Part shown: positions 44,367 through 53,969 of the stretch, piece after piece
Layout: every line of letters starts with the position of its first letter
Numbering within the stretch: position 1 is the first letter of the stretch
Assembly: GCA_900316115.1 (NCBI GenBank)
Contig: ONBN01000002.1
Location: forward strand, 32,082-96,081
Length of the DNA: 64,000 nucleotides
Source of the DNA: an uncultured Eubacteriales bacterium
GTDB taxonomy: Bacteria > Bacillota > Clostridia > Lachnospirales > Lachnospiraceae
Direction of reading: 5' to 3'
Notes under the pieces: model-generated
What the model was told of the DNA's origin: nothing
What the model saw: only the letters and a program-made list of their open reading frames with translations
Databases searched by the model: none
Translations under genes and position numbers: made by a program

Positions 44367-45635
44367 TTATTCGGATTTGGAGATCCCCTCCATAATACAT
44401 TCACGTAAAAATGCAAGGGCATGTGCTGTTGCCTGCTGGCGGATCTTCGTACGGTTGCCTGTAAAATGGAACTCCCGTGTAACTACTTTGCCATTATAGC
44501 AGCAACCCATAAATACAGTACCTACCGGTGTTTCTTTTGTACCGCCGCCAGGACCTGCCAGTCCTGTAATGGAAAGACAGATATCTGCCTCTGCAGCGTT
44601 ACATCCTCCCTTTGCCATTTCCTTTGCACATTTGGCAGAAACAGCGCCTTCCAGCTTCAGTGTAGTTTTCTTCACACCAAGGCATTTTCTCTTGGCACGG
44701 TTGCTGTATGTTACAAAACCATGGGTAAACACTTCGGAAGCACCAGGTACATTCACGATCCTGGATGCGATCTCACCGCCTGTACAGGACTCTGCCAGAG
44801 CAAGTGAAAGCCTCTGGTCACGAAGCATATCTACAACTGCTTCCTCCAGAGTTTTCTCTGCCTCTGTAGCAAAAATATTCTTGCCAAACCTGCGCTTCAG
44901 TTCTCTTACCACAGGCTTGATCAGCTTTTTGCCTTCTTTCTCATCAGAAGCCTTTGCAGTGATCCTCAGATGGACTTCCCCCACTTTTGCATATGGTGCA
45001 ATGGTAGGATTGGTCTGTGCCTCGATCATATCCTGAATATCCTCTGCCACCTGGCTCTCACCAATACCGCAGATCTTCACCATCTGGGAATAAATGATCT
45101 CAGGCTGTTTTTTGCGGAGATAAGGATAAACCTCCTCCGTAAACATAGGCTTTAACTCTCCTGGAGGTCCTGGAAGAAGAACGGCAATCTTTCCGTCCTT
45201 TTCAAGGATCAGCCCTGGAGCTGTCCCATTATGGTTGTCCAGTACAAGGGCGCCTTCCGGAACAAGTGCCTGTTTGTAATTATTGGAGGTAATACGCCGC
45301 TGAGGATTATTTTTCTTATATTCCTTCATATAACGCTCAATGCGCTCTTTAGAATGGGCATCCTTCACAAGAGGCATCCCCATCACTTCTGCTGTCACCT
45401 CTTTGGTAAGATCATCCTTGGTAGGCCCAAGGCCACCGGTAAGGATCACAACATCAGAACGATCCAGAGCAGTACGGATCACTGCTTTCATCCGCTCTTC
45501 ATTATCTCCTACCACACTTTGATAATATACAGTCAATCCAAGATTAGCACATTCCACTGCAAGGTATGCGCTGTTGGTATTCACAATATTACCAAGCAAA
45601 ATTTCAGTTCCCACCGTTACAATCTCTGCAATCAT
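44367..45635 (-). CDS. cinA: CinA family protein (competence/damage-inducible, NMN deamidase type)
   Basis: 422 residues. The N-terminal MoaB-like domain (MIAEIVTVGTEILLG, GGLGPTKDD) and the C-terminal amidohydrolase domain (LAESCTGG, GLAGPGGG) are both complete. It is linked to pyridine nucleotide salvage and, in some Firmicutes, to competence with recA; recA is not next to it here. ATG 45635 follows AAAGGA; another ATG at 45656 overlaps the pgsA stop and is possible. It ends the operon from yicC. Confidence 0.93.
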   Translation of the reverse strand: MIAEIVTVGTEILLGNIVNTNSAYLAVECANLGLTVYYQSVVGDNEERMKAVIRTALDRSDVVILTGGLGPTKDDLTKEVTAEVMGMPLVKDAHSKERIERYMKEYKKNNPQRRITSNNYKQALVPEGALVLDNHNGTAPGLILEKDGKIAVLLPGPPGELKPMFTEEVYPYLRKKQPEIIYSQMVKICGIGESQVAEDIQDMIEAQTNPTIAPYAKVGEVHLRITAKASDEKEGKKLIKPVVRELKRRFGKNIFATEAEKTLEEAVVDMLRDQRLSLALAESCTGGEIASRIVNVPGASEVFTHGFVTYSNRAKRKCLGVKKTTLKLEGAVSAKCAKEMAKGGCNAAEADICLSITGLAGPGGGTKETPVGTVFMGCCYNGKVVTREFHFTGNRTKIRQQATAHALAFLRECIMEGISKSE

Positions 45636-45655
45636 ATTTTTTCCTTTCGCAGTCA

Positions 45656-46195
45656 TTATTCCTGCATGGATAATACGTTCTTATTCTCCATGATGTAAGT
45701 CAACAGTGAAATAACAGTTAATGCAAGTGAGATCCATACAAAAGCACGGGCAAGGATATGGAAGATACCGCCATAATTCAGGATCAGTAAAATGATCATG
45801 ATCATCTGGGAAGTTGTCTTAAACTTGCCCCAGTAATTGGCTGCGATCACCACTCCGTTTTCCGCTGCGATCAGACGGAATCCACTGATAATAAACTCTC
45901 TGGCAATGATAATGAGAACGATCCAGGCTTCCAGACGGTTCAGTTCCACCATACAGATCAGGGAAGAACATACCAGAAGCTTGTCAGCCAGAGGATCCAT
46001 AAACTTTCCAAAGTTTGTAATAAGGTTATTTTTTCTTGCAAGATGACCGTCCAGCCAGTCTGTAATGCTGGCTCCTACAAAAATAACAAGACAGATATAG
46101 CGGTTTGCAGCGCCTCCCCAGCCAGTAAGACTGAACAGAACAAAAAACGGCACCATGATCATTCTTGCAACCGTAAGTTTATTCGGTATATTCAT
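45656..46195 (-). CDS. pgsA: CDP-diacylglycerol--glycerol-3-phosphate 3-phosphatidyltransferase
   Basis: This 179-residue membrane enzyme has the CDP-alcohol phosphotransferase motif: DWLDGHLAR, then GKFMDPLADK. It makes phosphatidylglycerol phosphate, feeding PG and the cardiolipin synthase at 33 kb. Its start overlaps the end of rimO by 17 bases. Confidence 0.95.
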   Translation of the reverse strand: MNIPNKLTVARMIMVPFFVLFSLTGWGGAANRYICLVIFVGASITDWLDGHLARKNNLITNFGKFMDPLADKLLVCSSLICMVELNRLEAWIVLIIIAREFIISGFRLIAAENGVVIAANYWGKFKTTSQMIMIILLILNYGGIFHILARAFVWISLALTVISLLTYIMENKNVLSMQE

Positions 46196-47516
46196 CTTCC
46201 AATTCTCCTATCAAGTCATATTCCAATGCACCGGTGATCCGTACATTCACAAAATCTCCTGTAACAAGAAGTTCTCCTGTCTGTACAAAAATATAACCGT
46301 CCACCTTTGGTGCATCTCCATAAGTCCTTCCTATATAAGCGCTTTCTCCTGAAATCTGACCCTCGATCATCACAGATACTACCTGTCCGATCCTCTGCTG
46401 GCCTTTTTCCAGGGATATCTCCTGCTGAAGCTCCATCAGCTGATCTTTTCTTTCTTCCTTCACTTCCTCAGGGATCTGTCCTTCCATAGAAGCAGCAGGT
46501 GTGTCCTCTTCCCGAGAATAAGTGAAAGCGCCCAAACGGTCGAATTCCATCTGATCCACAAAATCCATCAGTTCCTGGTGATCTTCTTCTGTCTCGCCTG
46601 GAAATCCAGTGATCAGGGTAGTACGAAGAACAATATCCGGGATCTCCCGGCGAAGCTTCTCCACGATCTCTACCAGTTCTGCTTTTGTGGTTCTGCGGCC
46701 CATTCTTTTCAGAACTGCATCACTGGCATGCTGGATCGGCAGATCCAGATAGTCACAGATCTTTTCTTCTTCCTTCATCACCTGGATCAGTTCATCATAA
46801 ATCTCTTCCGGATAACAGTATAAAATACGGATCCACCGGATCCCCTGGATCTTGCAAAGCTCCTTTAAAAGGATATGAAGGGATTTCTTCCCGTAAAGAT
46901 CCTTGCCGTATACTGTGGTCTCCTGGGCTACAAGGATCAGTTCCTTTACACCCTGCTCTGCCATGTCCTGTGCCTGCTTAAGAAGCCGTTCCATAGGAAC
47001 ACTGCGGTACTTGCCCCGCAGTTTTGGGATAATACAGTAAGTACAGTGCTTATCACAGCCTTCTGCGATCTTCAGATATCCATAATGACCGCCTGTAGTA
47101 AGCACCCGCCTGCCCAGATCTTCCGGCAGATAATCAATGTCTTTAAATTCCTGGAAATGCTTTCCTGCTTCTGCTGCTTCCATTGCCTCCAGGATCTCTC
47201 CATAAGAAGTAGTGCCAAGTACAGCATCCACCTCCGGGATCTCCTGAATGATCTCTTCTTTATAGCGCTGTGCCATACATCCGGTGACGATCAGGACCTT
47301 ACAGGAACCAGCTTTCTTGTACTCTGCCATCTCAAGAATGGTATTTACACTCTCTTCCTTGGCATCCCCGATAAAACAACAGGTATTTACAATAATAGCG
47401 TCTGCCTTTGTCTCATCATCAATGATCTCATGGCCATTTCTGGTCAGCAGCCCCAGCATCTCTTCCGAATCAACCAGATTTTTGTCGCATCCCAGGGAAA
47501 CAAATAATAATTTCAT
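46179..47516 (-). CDS. rimO: Ribosomal protein S12 methylthiotransferase RimO
   Basis: 445 residues with the UPF0004 N-terminal domain (LFVSLGCDKNLVDSE, NTCCFIGDAKEES), a radical SAM core (GCDKHCTYCIIP) and a C-terminal TRAM domain. It methylthiolates an Asp of uS12. I use ATG 47516 (MKLLFVSLGC). Codons upstream lie inside rpoZ and give a Gln/Lys-rich nonsense sequence. It follows rpoZ by 4 bases. Confidence 0.96.
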   Translation of the reverse strand: MKLLFVSLGCDKNLVDSEEMLGLLTRNGHEIIDDETKADAIIVNTCCFIGDAKEESVNTILEMAEYKKAGSCKVLIVTGCMAQRYKEEIIQEIPEVDAVLGTTSYGEILEAMEAAEAGKHFQEFKDIDYLPEDLGRRVLTTGGHYGYLKIAEGCDKHCTYCIIPKLRGKYRSVPMERLLKQAQDMAEQGVKELILVAQETTVYGKDLYGKKSLHILLKELCKIQGIRWIRILYCYPEEIYDELIQVMKEEEKICDYLDLPIQHASDAVLKRMGRRTTKAELVEIVEKLRREIPDIVLRTTLITGFPGETEEDHQELMDFVDQMEFDRLGAFTYSREEDTPAASMEGQIPEEVKEERKDQLMELQQEISLEKGQQRIGQVVSVMIEGQISGESAYIGRTYGDAPKVDGYIFVQTGELLVTGDFVNVRITGALEYDLIGELEDEYTE

Positions 47517-47520
47517 ATAA

Positions 47521-47859
47521 TTATGCCTCTTCTGACAAAGTTTCCTCTGTAGAAGCTGTGATCTCCTCTTTTGCTGTTTCTGTTGCTGTCTCTTCTGCTG
47601 CAGCTGCTTCTTCCTCATCTTCATGCTTGCCTGGAAGGATCTTTACTTTTCCTTTGTAAAGCTCATCAATAGCAATAGCAAGAGGTTTCTTGCCTGCTGC
47701 ACCTTCTACAAGGGGTTTGGATCCTGCGATCAGCTGGCGTGCACGCTTGCTGGTAGCAAGTACCAGGGAATAACGGCTGTTCAGAACCATGCTCTCGTCA
47801 TCGTCTTCGTTATTTGTATTGATTGCTTCGATTAATTCTGAATAAGATGGATGAATCAT
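47521..47859 (-). CDS. rpoZ: RNA polymerase omega subunit
   Basis: 112 residues. The first 75 form the omega fold (IHPSYSELIEAI, NSRYSLVLATSKRARQL, KKPLAIAIDELYKGKV). The last 35 are an acidic Ala/Glu/Thr-rich extension beyond the usual omega end. It helps assemble RNA polymerase. It sits between gmk and rimO. The 137-base gap before it holds two hairpins but no gene. Confidence 0.93.
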   Translation of the reverse strand: MIHPSYSELIEAINTNNEDDDESMVLNSRYSLVLATSKRARQLIAGSKPLVEGAAGKKPLAIAIDELYKGKVKILPGKHEDEEEAAAAEETATETAKEEITASTEETLSEEA

Positions 47860-47996
47860 ATCTATCCTGCTCCTTTTTTATAATTTTATATTGTAAAGTC
47901 ATTCTCCTGTCCAGACATAACCCAGACAGGTTCAAACCTTTTCACATCTTTCATGTGTATGCATCCTTGGTCTTATCTTACCACACATACACTTTT

Positions 47997-48617
47997 TCAG
48001 CCAAGCTGGGTTGCTTCCTTACGAAGTTCCTGGATAAATCCAAGATTCCGGCTGATCCGGCTATGCTCGCTTTGGATGATCCTGTGCAATTCGTCCACAC
48101 AGGTTTCCAGATCATCATTCAAAAGAAGATAATCATATTCCTCTACTCCCTGGGACTCTTCTGCTGCCCTGTGAAGGCGGCTCTGGATCACCTCCGGTGT
48201 CTCTGTGCCTCTGCCTACAAGACGGTTTTTCAGTTCTTCCATGGAAGGCGGTGCGATAAAGATCAGCAATGCTTCCGGATTCTTTGCTTTTATCTTCCGG
48301 GCTCCCTGTATCTCGATCTCAAGGATCACATCCTTGCCTGCGTTCTGCTGTTCTTCCACATAGGCACGGGGCGTCCCGTAATAATTCTTTACATACTGGG
48401 CGTACTCTATGAGAGCGTCCTCCTGGATCAGCTTCTCAAATTCTTCCCTTGTACGGAAGAAATATTCTCTTCCATCTTCTTCTCCCGGTCTGGGAGATCT
48501 GGTGGTAACGGAAACGGACAATGCGTAATTGTCATATTTTTCCATCAGGCGTTTCATTACAGTGCCTTTCCCGGCACCTGAAAATCCAGATACTACAACA
48601 AGTATCCCTTTACTCAT
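47997..48617 (-). CDS. gmk: Guanylate kinase
   Basis: 206 residues. The P-loop GFSGAGKGT is near residue 11, and TTRSPRPGEEDGREYFF and LEIEIQGARKIK are the GMP-binding and lid segments. It converts GMP to GDP. It overlaps the end of remA by 8 bases. Confidence 0.96.
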   Translation of the reverse strand: MSKGILVVVSGFSGAGKGTVMKRLMEKYDNYALSVSVTTRSPRPGEEDGREYFFRTREEFEKLIQEDALIEYAQYVKNYYGTPRAYVEEQQNAGKDVILEIEIQGARKIKAKNPEALLIFIAPPSMEELKNRLVGRGTETPEVIQSRLHRAAEESQGVEEYDYLLLNDDLETCVDELHRIIQSEHSRISRNLGFIQELRKEATQLG

Positions 48618-48882
48618 GGCTCTCTCCCCTGCTTACATATTCATATACTTCCGCAAATCTCCTGGCGATGGTATCCGGCTGCAATGCAGACAATACAAGG
48701 TAATCATCGGATGTGATGATCACTGCCTTTGTCTTTCGTCCCTGTGTGGCATCGATCAGCGAACGGGTACCCTTGATACTCTGTACCATCCGCTTTACAG
48801 GCGCCGCATCCGGACTTACAACCGCAACGATCTTCTGGGAATTTACCACATTACCAAAACCAATGTTAATTAATTTTGCCAT
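48610..48882 (-). CDS. remA: Extracellular matrix regulator RemA (DUF370)
   Basis: This 90-residue protein starts MAKLINIGFGNVVNSQKIVAVVSP, with KGTRSLIDATQGRKTKAVI in the middle, the RemA signature. In Bacillus it is a DNA-binding activator of matrix genes; the target here is unknown. Position between yicC and gmk is the conserved Firmicute order. Confidence 0.94.
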   Translation of the reverse strand: MAKLINIGFGNVVNSQKIVAVVSPDAAPVKRMVQSIKGTRSLIDATQGRKTKAVIITSDDYLVLSALQPDTIARRFAEVYEYVSRGESHE

Positions 48883-48902
48883 AAAATAAATCTCCGGATC
48901 CT

Positions 48903-49781
48903 TTACTCAATATTCTGAATCTGTTCACGGATCTTCTCAATCTCTGTTTTCAGATCAATGGCAATATCTGAAATCACAAGATCACTTGACTTGGAAAGGA
49001 TGGTATTGGCTTCCCGGTTCATCTCCTGTGCCATGAAATCCAGTTTACGTCCAATGCCCTCTGACTCCTCAAGCATCTTCCGCATACCGGCAATATGGCT
49101 GTGAAGCCGTACAGTCTCTTCATCATTACAGATCTTATCGGAAAACATCACAACCTCGGCTGCGATCCTGGTCTCATCAAACTGGGTATCTGCCAGAAGC
49201 TCATGAACCTTGGCCTCCAGCTTCTCTCTGTAGGCATCTACTACTAGTGGAGAACGCTGCTCAACCATAGTAACTTTCTCATCCAGGCCCTGTAATTTCA
49301 GGACCAGATCGTTCTTCAGGTGTTTTCCCTCTCGCTCCCTGGCTGCCACAAACTTCTCACATGCCTCCTTTAAAGGCTGCTCAAGGCAGTTCCAAAGTTC
49401 TTCTTCATCCAGTGACTGTTCTTCCATAGTGAACACCTCCGGATATCGGGAAAGTGCGGATACCTTCATATCATAATCCAGGCCAAAATCCTGTGCCATT
49501 TCCTTCAGATAGCCAAGATATTCTGCTGCCAGCTCCCGGTTATACTTCAAGGATCCCTGGCTTAAGGTATAATCTTCATAGGAAATAAATACATCTACCT
49601 TGCCCCTCTGAATATATTTCTTCAGAAGATTCCGTACAGTACCCTCCAGAAAGCCCAGCTTTCTGGGCATCTTTATACTCAGGTCAAGATATCTGTGGTT
49701 CACAGACTTTAACTCAACGGTTATTTTTCTTTCTTTCGTGATAACTTCGGCACGCCCGAAGCCAGTCATGCTTTTTATCAT
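48903..49781 (-). CDS. yicC: YicC/YloC family endoribonuclease
   Basis: The 292-residue protein starts MIKSMTGFGRAE and ends in the DUF1732 domain (GRKLDFMAQEMNREANTILSKS). The family includes endoribonucleases acting on small RNA or mRNA. It is first in the operon yicC-remA-gmk-rpoZ-rimO-pgsA-cinA, with a near-consensus promoter upstream. Confidence 0.94.
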   Translation of the reverse strand: MIKSMTGFGRAEVITKERKITVELKSVNHRYLDLSIKMPRKLGFLEGTVRNLLKKYIQRGKVDVFISYEDYTLSQGSLKYNRELAAEYLGYLKEMAQDFGLDYDMKVSALSRYPEVFTMEEQSLDEEELWNCLEQPLKEACEKFVAAREREGKHLKNDLVLKLQGLDEKVTMVEQRSPLVVDAYREKLEAKVHELLADTQFDETRIAAEVVMFSDKICNDEETVRLHSHIAGMRKMLEESEGIGRKLDFMAQEMNREANTILSKSSDLVISDIAIDLKTEIEKIREQIQNIE

Positions 49782-49815
49782 TGTCTCTCTTTTCTTCCTC
49801 CGAACATATAGATTT

Positions 49816-49844
49816 ATTATAATTCATTCAATAACCCTAGTCAA
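49816..49844 (-). promoter_or_regulatory. Promoter of the yicC-cinA operon
   Basis: TTGACT (49844-49839) and TATAAT (49821-49816) on the minus strand, 17 bases apart, 35 bases before yicC. It lies in the divergent spacer with rqcH. Confidence 0.78.
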
Positions 49845-49938
49845 ACCCTTTTTTTACGTGTATACTAAAGTAGATCTTCGATTTGCGAGGTGCACTTACT
49901 TTTATTTAGATTGTATTTTCTCTGAAAGGAGTTTTCAT

Positions 49939-51684
49939 ATGGCATTTGACGGCATCACCATTGCTGCAATGGTAAAAGAACTAAACACCAGCCTGCAAGG
50001 CGGCAGGATCAACAAAATTGCCCAACCAGAAAGCGACGAACTTCTGATCACAGCCAGAGGCCAGGACGGCCAGAAGCGGCTGCTACTCTCCGCTTCCCCA
50101 TCCCTGCCTCTGCTTTACTTTACATCCAAGAACCGGATCAGTCCCCTGACTGCCCCTAATTTCTGCATGCTTTTACGCAAGCATATCGGCAGTGCCAGGA
50201 TCACAGACATCACCCAGCCAGGCATGGAGCGTGTGGTACAGTTCCACCTGGAGCACTTGAACGAACTGGGAGATGTATGCCATAAGGTACTGATCATGGA
50301 ACTGATGGGCAAACACAGCAACCTGATCTTCTGCGATGACAAAGGGATGATCCTGGACAGCATCAAGCATGTTTCTTCCAATATGAGTTCTGTCCGTGAG
50401 GTTCTCCCAGGCCGTGAATATTTTATTCCCCAGACCCAGGACAAGCAAAATCCCCTCACTATCACGGAAGAAGAATTTATGTCCACGATCTGCCAGAAGC
50501 CACTTCCTGCAGCCAAGGCCATCTATTCTTCCCTTACAGGGATCAGTCCTGTTATGGCTCAGGAGATCTGCTTCCGTGCATCCATTGATGGAAATGATTC
50601 CATGCAGTCTTTAAATGAAACTGCATGTACCCATCTGTATCATACTTTTACCAGGATCATGGAACAGGTAAAAGAAGGGGATTTTACCCCTAATATTATT
50701 TTCCGTGGTGAGGAGCCTGTGGAATACGGTGTACTGGATTTCCAGCAGTACGGACCGGAATACCACAGCGTGTCCTTTGACAGCGTATCCCAGATGCTGG
50801 AGACTTACTATGCATCCAGAGATCTGATCACAAGGATCCGCCAGAAATCTGCCGATCTTCGCAGGATCGTACAGACAGCCCTGGAGCGTAACCGCAAGAA
50901 ACTGATGCTTCAGCAGAAGCAGATGAAAGATACAGAAAAAAAGGATAAGTACAAGGTATATGGAGAACTGATCAATACCTATGGTTATGGTCTTGAAGCA
51001 GGGGTAAAATCCTTTAAGGCTTTGAATTATTACACCAATGAGGAGATCACCATTCCCCTGGATCCCCAGCTTACCCCACAGGAGAATTCCAAGAAATACT
51101 TTGACCGGTATCAGAAACTGAAACGTACCCAGGAGGCGCTTGAGGAACAGATCCTTGAAACCTCTGAAGAGATCCAGCATCTAGAGTCCATTTCCAATGC
51201 GCTGGATATTGCCCGTGAGGAAAGTGACCTTTCCCAGATCAAAGAGGAACTGACAGAATATGGCTACATCAAGAAGCATTACGTCTCCAAAAAAGGTGCT
51301 AAAATGCAGACAAAATCCAAGCCTTTCCATTACATATCCAGCGACGGATATGATATCTATGTAGGAAAAAACAATTATCAGAACGATGAGCTTACCTTTA
51401 AGTTTGCCACAGGAAACGACTGGTGGTTCCATGCAAAGAAAATGCCTGGTTCCCATGTAGTGGTAAAGACAAAGGACGGCACTCTTCCGGATCGTACCTT
51501 TGAAGAAGCAGGCAGTCTGGCAGCATATTATTCCCAGGGCCGCACTGCCCCCAAGGTAGAGATTGATTATCTCCAGAAGAAAAACGTAAAAAAACCGGCT
51601 GGTGCAAAACCGGGATTTGTGGTATATTATACCAACTATTCGCTGATGGCAGTTCCGGATATTTCTTCTCTTTCCGAAGCATAA
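49939..51684 (+). CDS. rqcH: NFACT protein RqcH (Rqc2 homologue, formerly fibronectin-binding)
   Basis: 581 residues from ATG 49939 with AAAGGAG upstream. The NFACT-N domain (MAFDGITIAAMVKEL, QGGRINKI), coiled-coil region (380-490) and NFACT-R domain (DGYDIYVGKNN, GNDWWFHAKKMPGSHVV) are in the usual order. It binds stalled 50S-peptidyl-tRNA and adds Ala tails for degradation. The 67 in-frame codons before the ATG cover the promoter region and are not coding. Confidence 0.95.
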   Translation: MAFDGITIAAMVKELNTSLQGGRINKIAQPESDELLITARGQDGQKRLLLSASPSLPLLYFTSKNRISPLTAPNFCMLLRKHIGSARITDITQPGMERVVQFHLEHLNELGDVCHKVLIMELMGKHSNLIFCDDKGMILDSIKHVSSNMSSVREVLPGREYFIPQTQDKQNPLTITEEEFMSTICQKPLPAAKAIYSSLTGISPVMAQEICFRASIDGNDSMQSLNETACTHLYHTFTRIMEQVKEGDFTPNIIFRGEEPVEYGVLDFQQYGPEYHSVSFDSVSQMLETYYASRDLITRIRQKSADLRRIVQTALERNRKKLMLQQKQMKDTEKKDKYKVYGELINTYGYGLEAGVKSFKALNYYTNEEITIPLDPQLTPQENSKKYFDRYQKLKRTQEALEEQILETSEEIQHLESISNALDIAREESDLSQIKEELTEYGYIKKHYVSKKGAKMQTKSKPFHYISSDGYDIYVGKNNYQNDELTFKFATGNDWWFHAKKMPGSHVVVKTKDGTLPDRTFEEAGSLAAYYSQGRTAPKVEIDYLQKKNVKKPAGAKPGFVVYYTNYSLMAVPDISSLSEA

Positions 51685-51732
51685 TGCCTTTTTGGCAGAT
51701 ACATTGATACAATCACAAAGGAGTTTCATTTT

Positions 51733-53289
51733 ATGAGCATATTAAACGTAGAACATCTGACCCATGGCTTTGGCGACAGAGCCATCTTTCAGGATGTGTC
51801 CTTCCGTCTTTTAAAGGGAGAACACATCGGCCTTGTAGGCGCTAACGGCGAAGGCAAATCTACTTTCTTTAACATTGTTACAGGAAAACTGATGCCTGAT
51901 GAAGGCAAGATCGAATGGGCAAAAAATGTACGGATCGGTTATCTTGACCAGCACTCTGTGCTTTCCCAGGGAATGACCATTGAGGACGTATTAAAATCTG
52001 CATTCTCCTGGCTTTTCCAGATGGAAGAACGGATGAACAGCATCTGTGAACAGCTTGGAGAAACATCTCCTGAAGAGATGGACAACCTGATGGAGGAACT
52101 TGGCACCATCCAGGATACCCTGACCCTTCATGATTTTTATGTCATAGATGCCAAGGTTGAGGAAGTTGCCCGGGCGCTTGGTCTTCTGGATCTTGGCCTT
52201 GACCGGGATGTAACAGATCTTAGCGGCGGTCAGCGTACAAAGGTGCTTCTCGCCAAACTTCTTCTGGAAAAACCGGATATTCTGCTTCTTGACGAGCCCA
52301 CCAACTATCTGGATGAAGAACACATTGCCTGGCTGAAGCGTTATCTTCAGGACTATGAGAATGCTTTTATCCTGATCTCCCACGATATTCCATTCCTGAA
52401 TGATGTGATCAACCTGGTTTATCACATGGAAAATCAGGAACTGAACCGTTATGTTGGAGATTACACCCATTTTCAGGAAGTATATGAAGTAAAGAAAGCC
52501 CAGCTGGAGGCTGCTTACCGGAAACAGCAGCAGGAAATCAGCGAATTGAAGGATTTTGTTGCCAGGAATAAGGCAAGAGTTGCTACCAGAAATATGGCCA
52601 TGTCCAGACAAAAAAAGCTGGATAAAATGGACATTATCGAGCTTGCTGCTGAAAAACCAAAGCCAGAATTCCACTTTAAGGCAGGACGCACTCCAGGCAA
52701 ATATATTTTCGAGACAAAAGACCTTGTCATCGGATATGACGAGCCTCTTTCCAAACCTCTTACCCTTTCCATGGAACGTGGCCAGAAAATTGCACTTACC
52801 GGTGCTAACGGGATCGGTAAAACCACACTTTTAAAAAGCATCCTTGGCCTGATCCCAGCACTTTCCGGCTCCCGTGAATTAGGGGATAACCTGCAGATCG
52901 GATACTTTGAGCAGGAGGTAAACGGGGATAATAAAACCACCTGTATTGACGAGATCTGGGCAGAATTCCCATCCTATACCCAGTATGAAGTTCGGTCTGC
53001 CCTGGCAAAATGCGGACTTACCACCAAACATATTGAAAGCCAGGTACGTGTACTTAGCGGCGGTGAACAGGCAAAGGTGCGCCTGTGCAAGCTTGTAAAT
53101 AAAGAAACAAATGTGCTGCTTCTCGACGAGCCTACCAACCATCTGGATGTAGACGCAAAAGAGGCCCTGAAACAGAGCCTCCTTGAATACAGGGGAAGTA
53201 TCCTGCTCATCTGTCATGAGCCGGAATTCTACCGTGATGTTGTTTCCCAGGTATGGGACTGCAGCAAGTGGACCACAAAGATCCTGTGA
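51733..53289 (+). CDS. ABC-F family ATPase (YkpA/YbiT type)
   Basis: 518 residues with two ABC domains on one chain and no membrane segment. Walker A motifs are GANGEGKS (near 36) and GANGIGKTT (near 356), with signatures LSGGQ and LSGGEQ and Walker B DEPTNYLD / DEPTNHLD. ABC-F proteins act on the ribosome E site as translation factors or antibiotic protection factors. This subtype is usually housekeeping, but resistance cannot be excluded. It follows rqcH by 48 bases and converges with livF. Confidence 0.92.
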   Translation: MSILNVEHLTHGFGDRAIFQDVSFRLLKGEHIGLVGANGEGKSTFFNIVTGKLMPDEGKIEWAKNVRIGYLDQHSVLSQGMTIEDVLKSAFSWLFQMEERMNSICEQLGETSPEEMDNLMEELGTIQDTLTLHDFYVIDAKVEEVARALGLLDLGLDRDVTDLSGGQRTKVLLAKLLLEKPDILLLDEPTNYLDEEHIAWLKRYLQDYENAFILISHDIPFLNDVINLVYHMENQELNRYVGDYTHFQEVYEVKKAQLEAAYRKQQQEISELKDFVARNKARVATRNMAMSRQKKLDKMDIIELAAEKPKPEFHFKAGRTPGKYIFETKDLVIGYDEPLSKPLTLSMERGQKIALTGANGIGKTTLLKSILGLIPALSGSRELGDNLQIGYFEQEVNGDNKTTCIDEIWAEFPSYTQYEVRSALAKCGLTTKHIESQVRVLSGGEQAKVRLCKLVNKETNVLLLDEPTNHLDVDAKEALKQSLLEYRGSILLICHEPEFYRDVVSQVWDCSKWTTKIL

Positions 53290-53290
53290 T

Positions 53291-53734
53291 CTATTTTTTA
53301 TTTCTTGCTTTTCCAAGATATGCAGCCTTTACAGATTCATTCTCAGCCAGTTCCTTACCTGTGCCGGAAAGGGTGATCCTTCCGGTCTCCATAACATATC
53401 CGTGATGAGCAACATTTAACGCCATATTTGCATTCTGCTCTACAAGAAGAATGGTTTTTCCCTGGCGGTTGATCTCACGGATAATATCAAATACTCCACG
53501 TACAACGATAGGTGCCAGTCCAAGGGACGGCTCATCCATCATGATCACATCTGGACGGCTCATCAGTGCCCTTGCAATAGCAAGCATCTGCTGCTCTCCT
53601 CCTGAAAGGGTACCTGCCAGCTGCCAGCTTCTTTCTTTCAGTCTTGGGAACAGGTCATAACACCAGCGGATGTCTTCATCCAGGCTATCCTTTCTAAGGT
53701 AAGCTCCAACCTTCAGATTCTCAAGCACCGTCAA
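53291..53734 (-). pseudogene. livF: livF, 3' fragment
   Basis: This frame holds the C-terminal part of the LivF ATPase. Signature LSGGEQQMLAIARALMSRP, Walker B IMMDEPSLGLAP and the end AAYLGKA are intact. The frame is also open upstream of 53734 (EGRRVFADL, then RILLNGKEIAGKTPES) to about 53840, where it should join the Walker A part but is out of frame. TTG 53734 is therefore not a natural start. The fragment lacks the P-loop. Confidence 0.85.
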
Positions 53735-53822
53735 GTCAGCAAAAACCCTTCTGCCTTCCGGAACAAGGGTAATCCCCTGGGATACAATACTTTCCGGTGT
53801 TTTTCCGGCGATTTCCTTTCCG

Positions 53823-53969
53823 TTAAGAAGAATACGAACTTTTCCCTGCGCCGTTAGCTCCGATCAGTGTAACTACTTCACCTTTCGGAACTACAAAGCT
53901 GATATCTTTTACTGCCTGAATGCCTCCATAGGAAACACACAGTCCTTTTACTTCCAGTACATTACTCAT
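53823..53969 (-). pseudogene. livF: livF, 5' fragment ending just after Walker A
   Basis: ATG 53969 overlaps the livG stop by 8 bases, as usual for livF. The 48 codons give SNVLEVKGLCVSYGG and the P-loop GANGAGKS, then SYSS and a stop. About 15 residues normally found between the P-loop and the RILLNG segment are missing, and the total span of 679 bases is not a multiple of three. The pattern fits an internal deletion of roughly 45 bases near 53837. The frameshift makes the ATPase non-functional as written. Confidence 0.82.

Noticed and set aside
51733-53289. ABC-F gene as an antibiotic resistance determinant
   Set aside because: Sequence and neighbourhood fit the housekeeping YkpA/YbiT-like group; no mobile element or attenuation leader is present.
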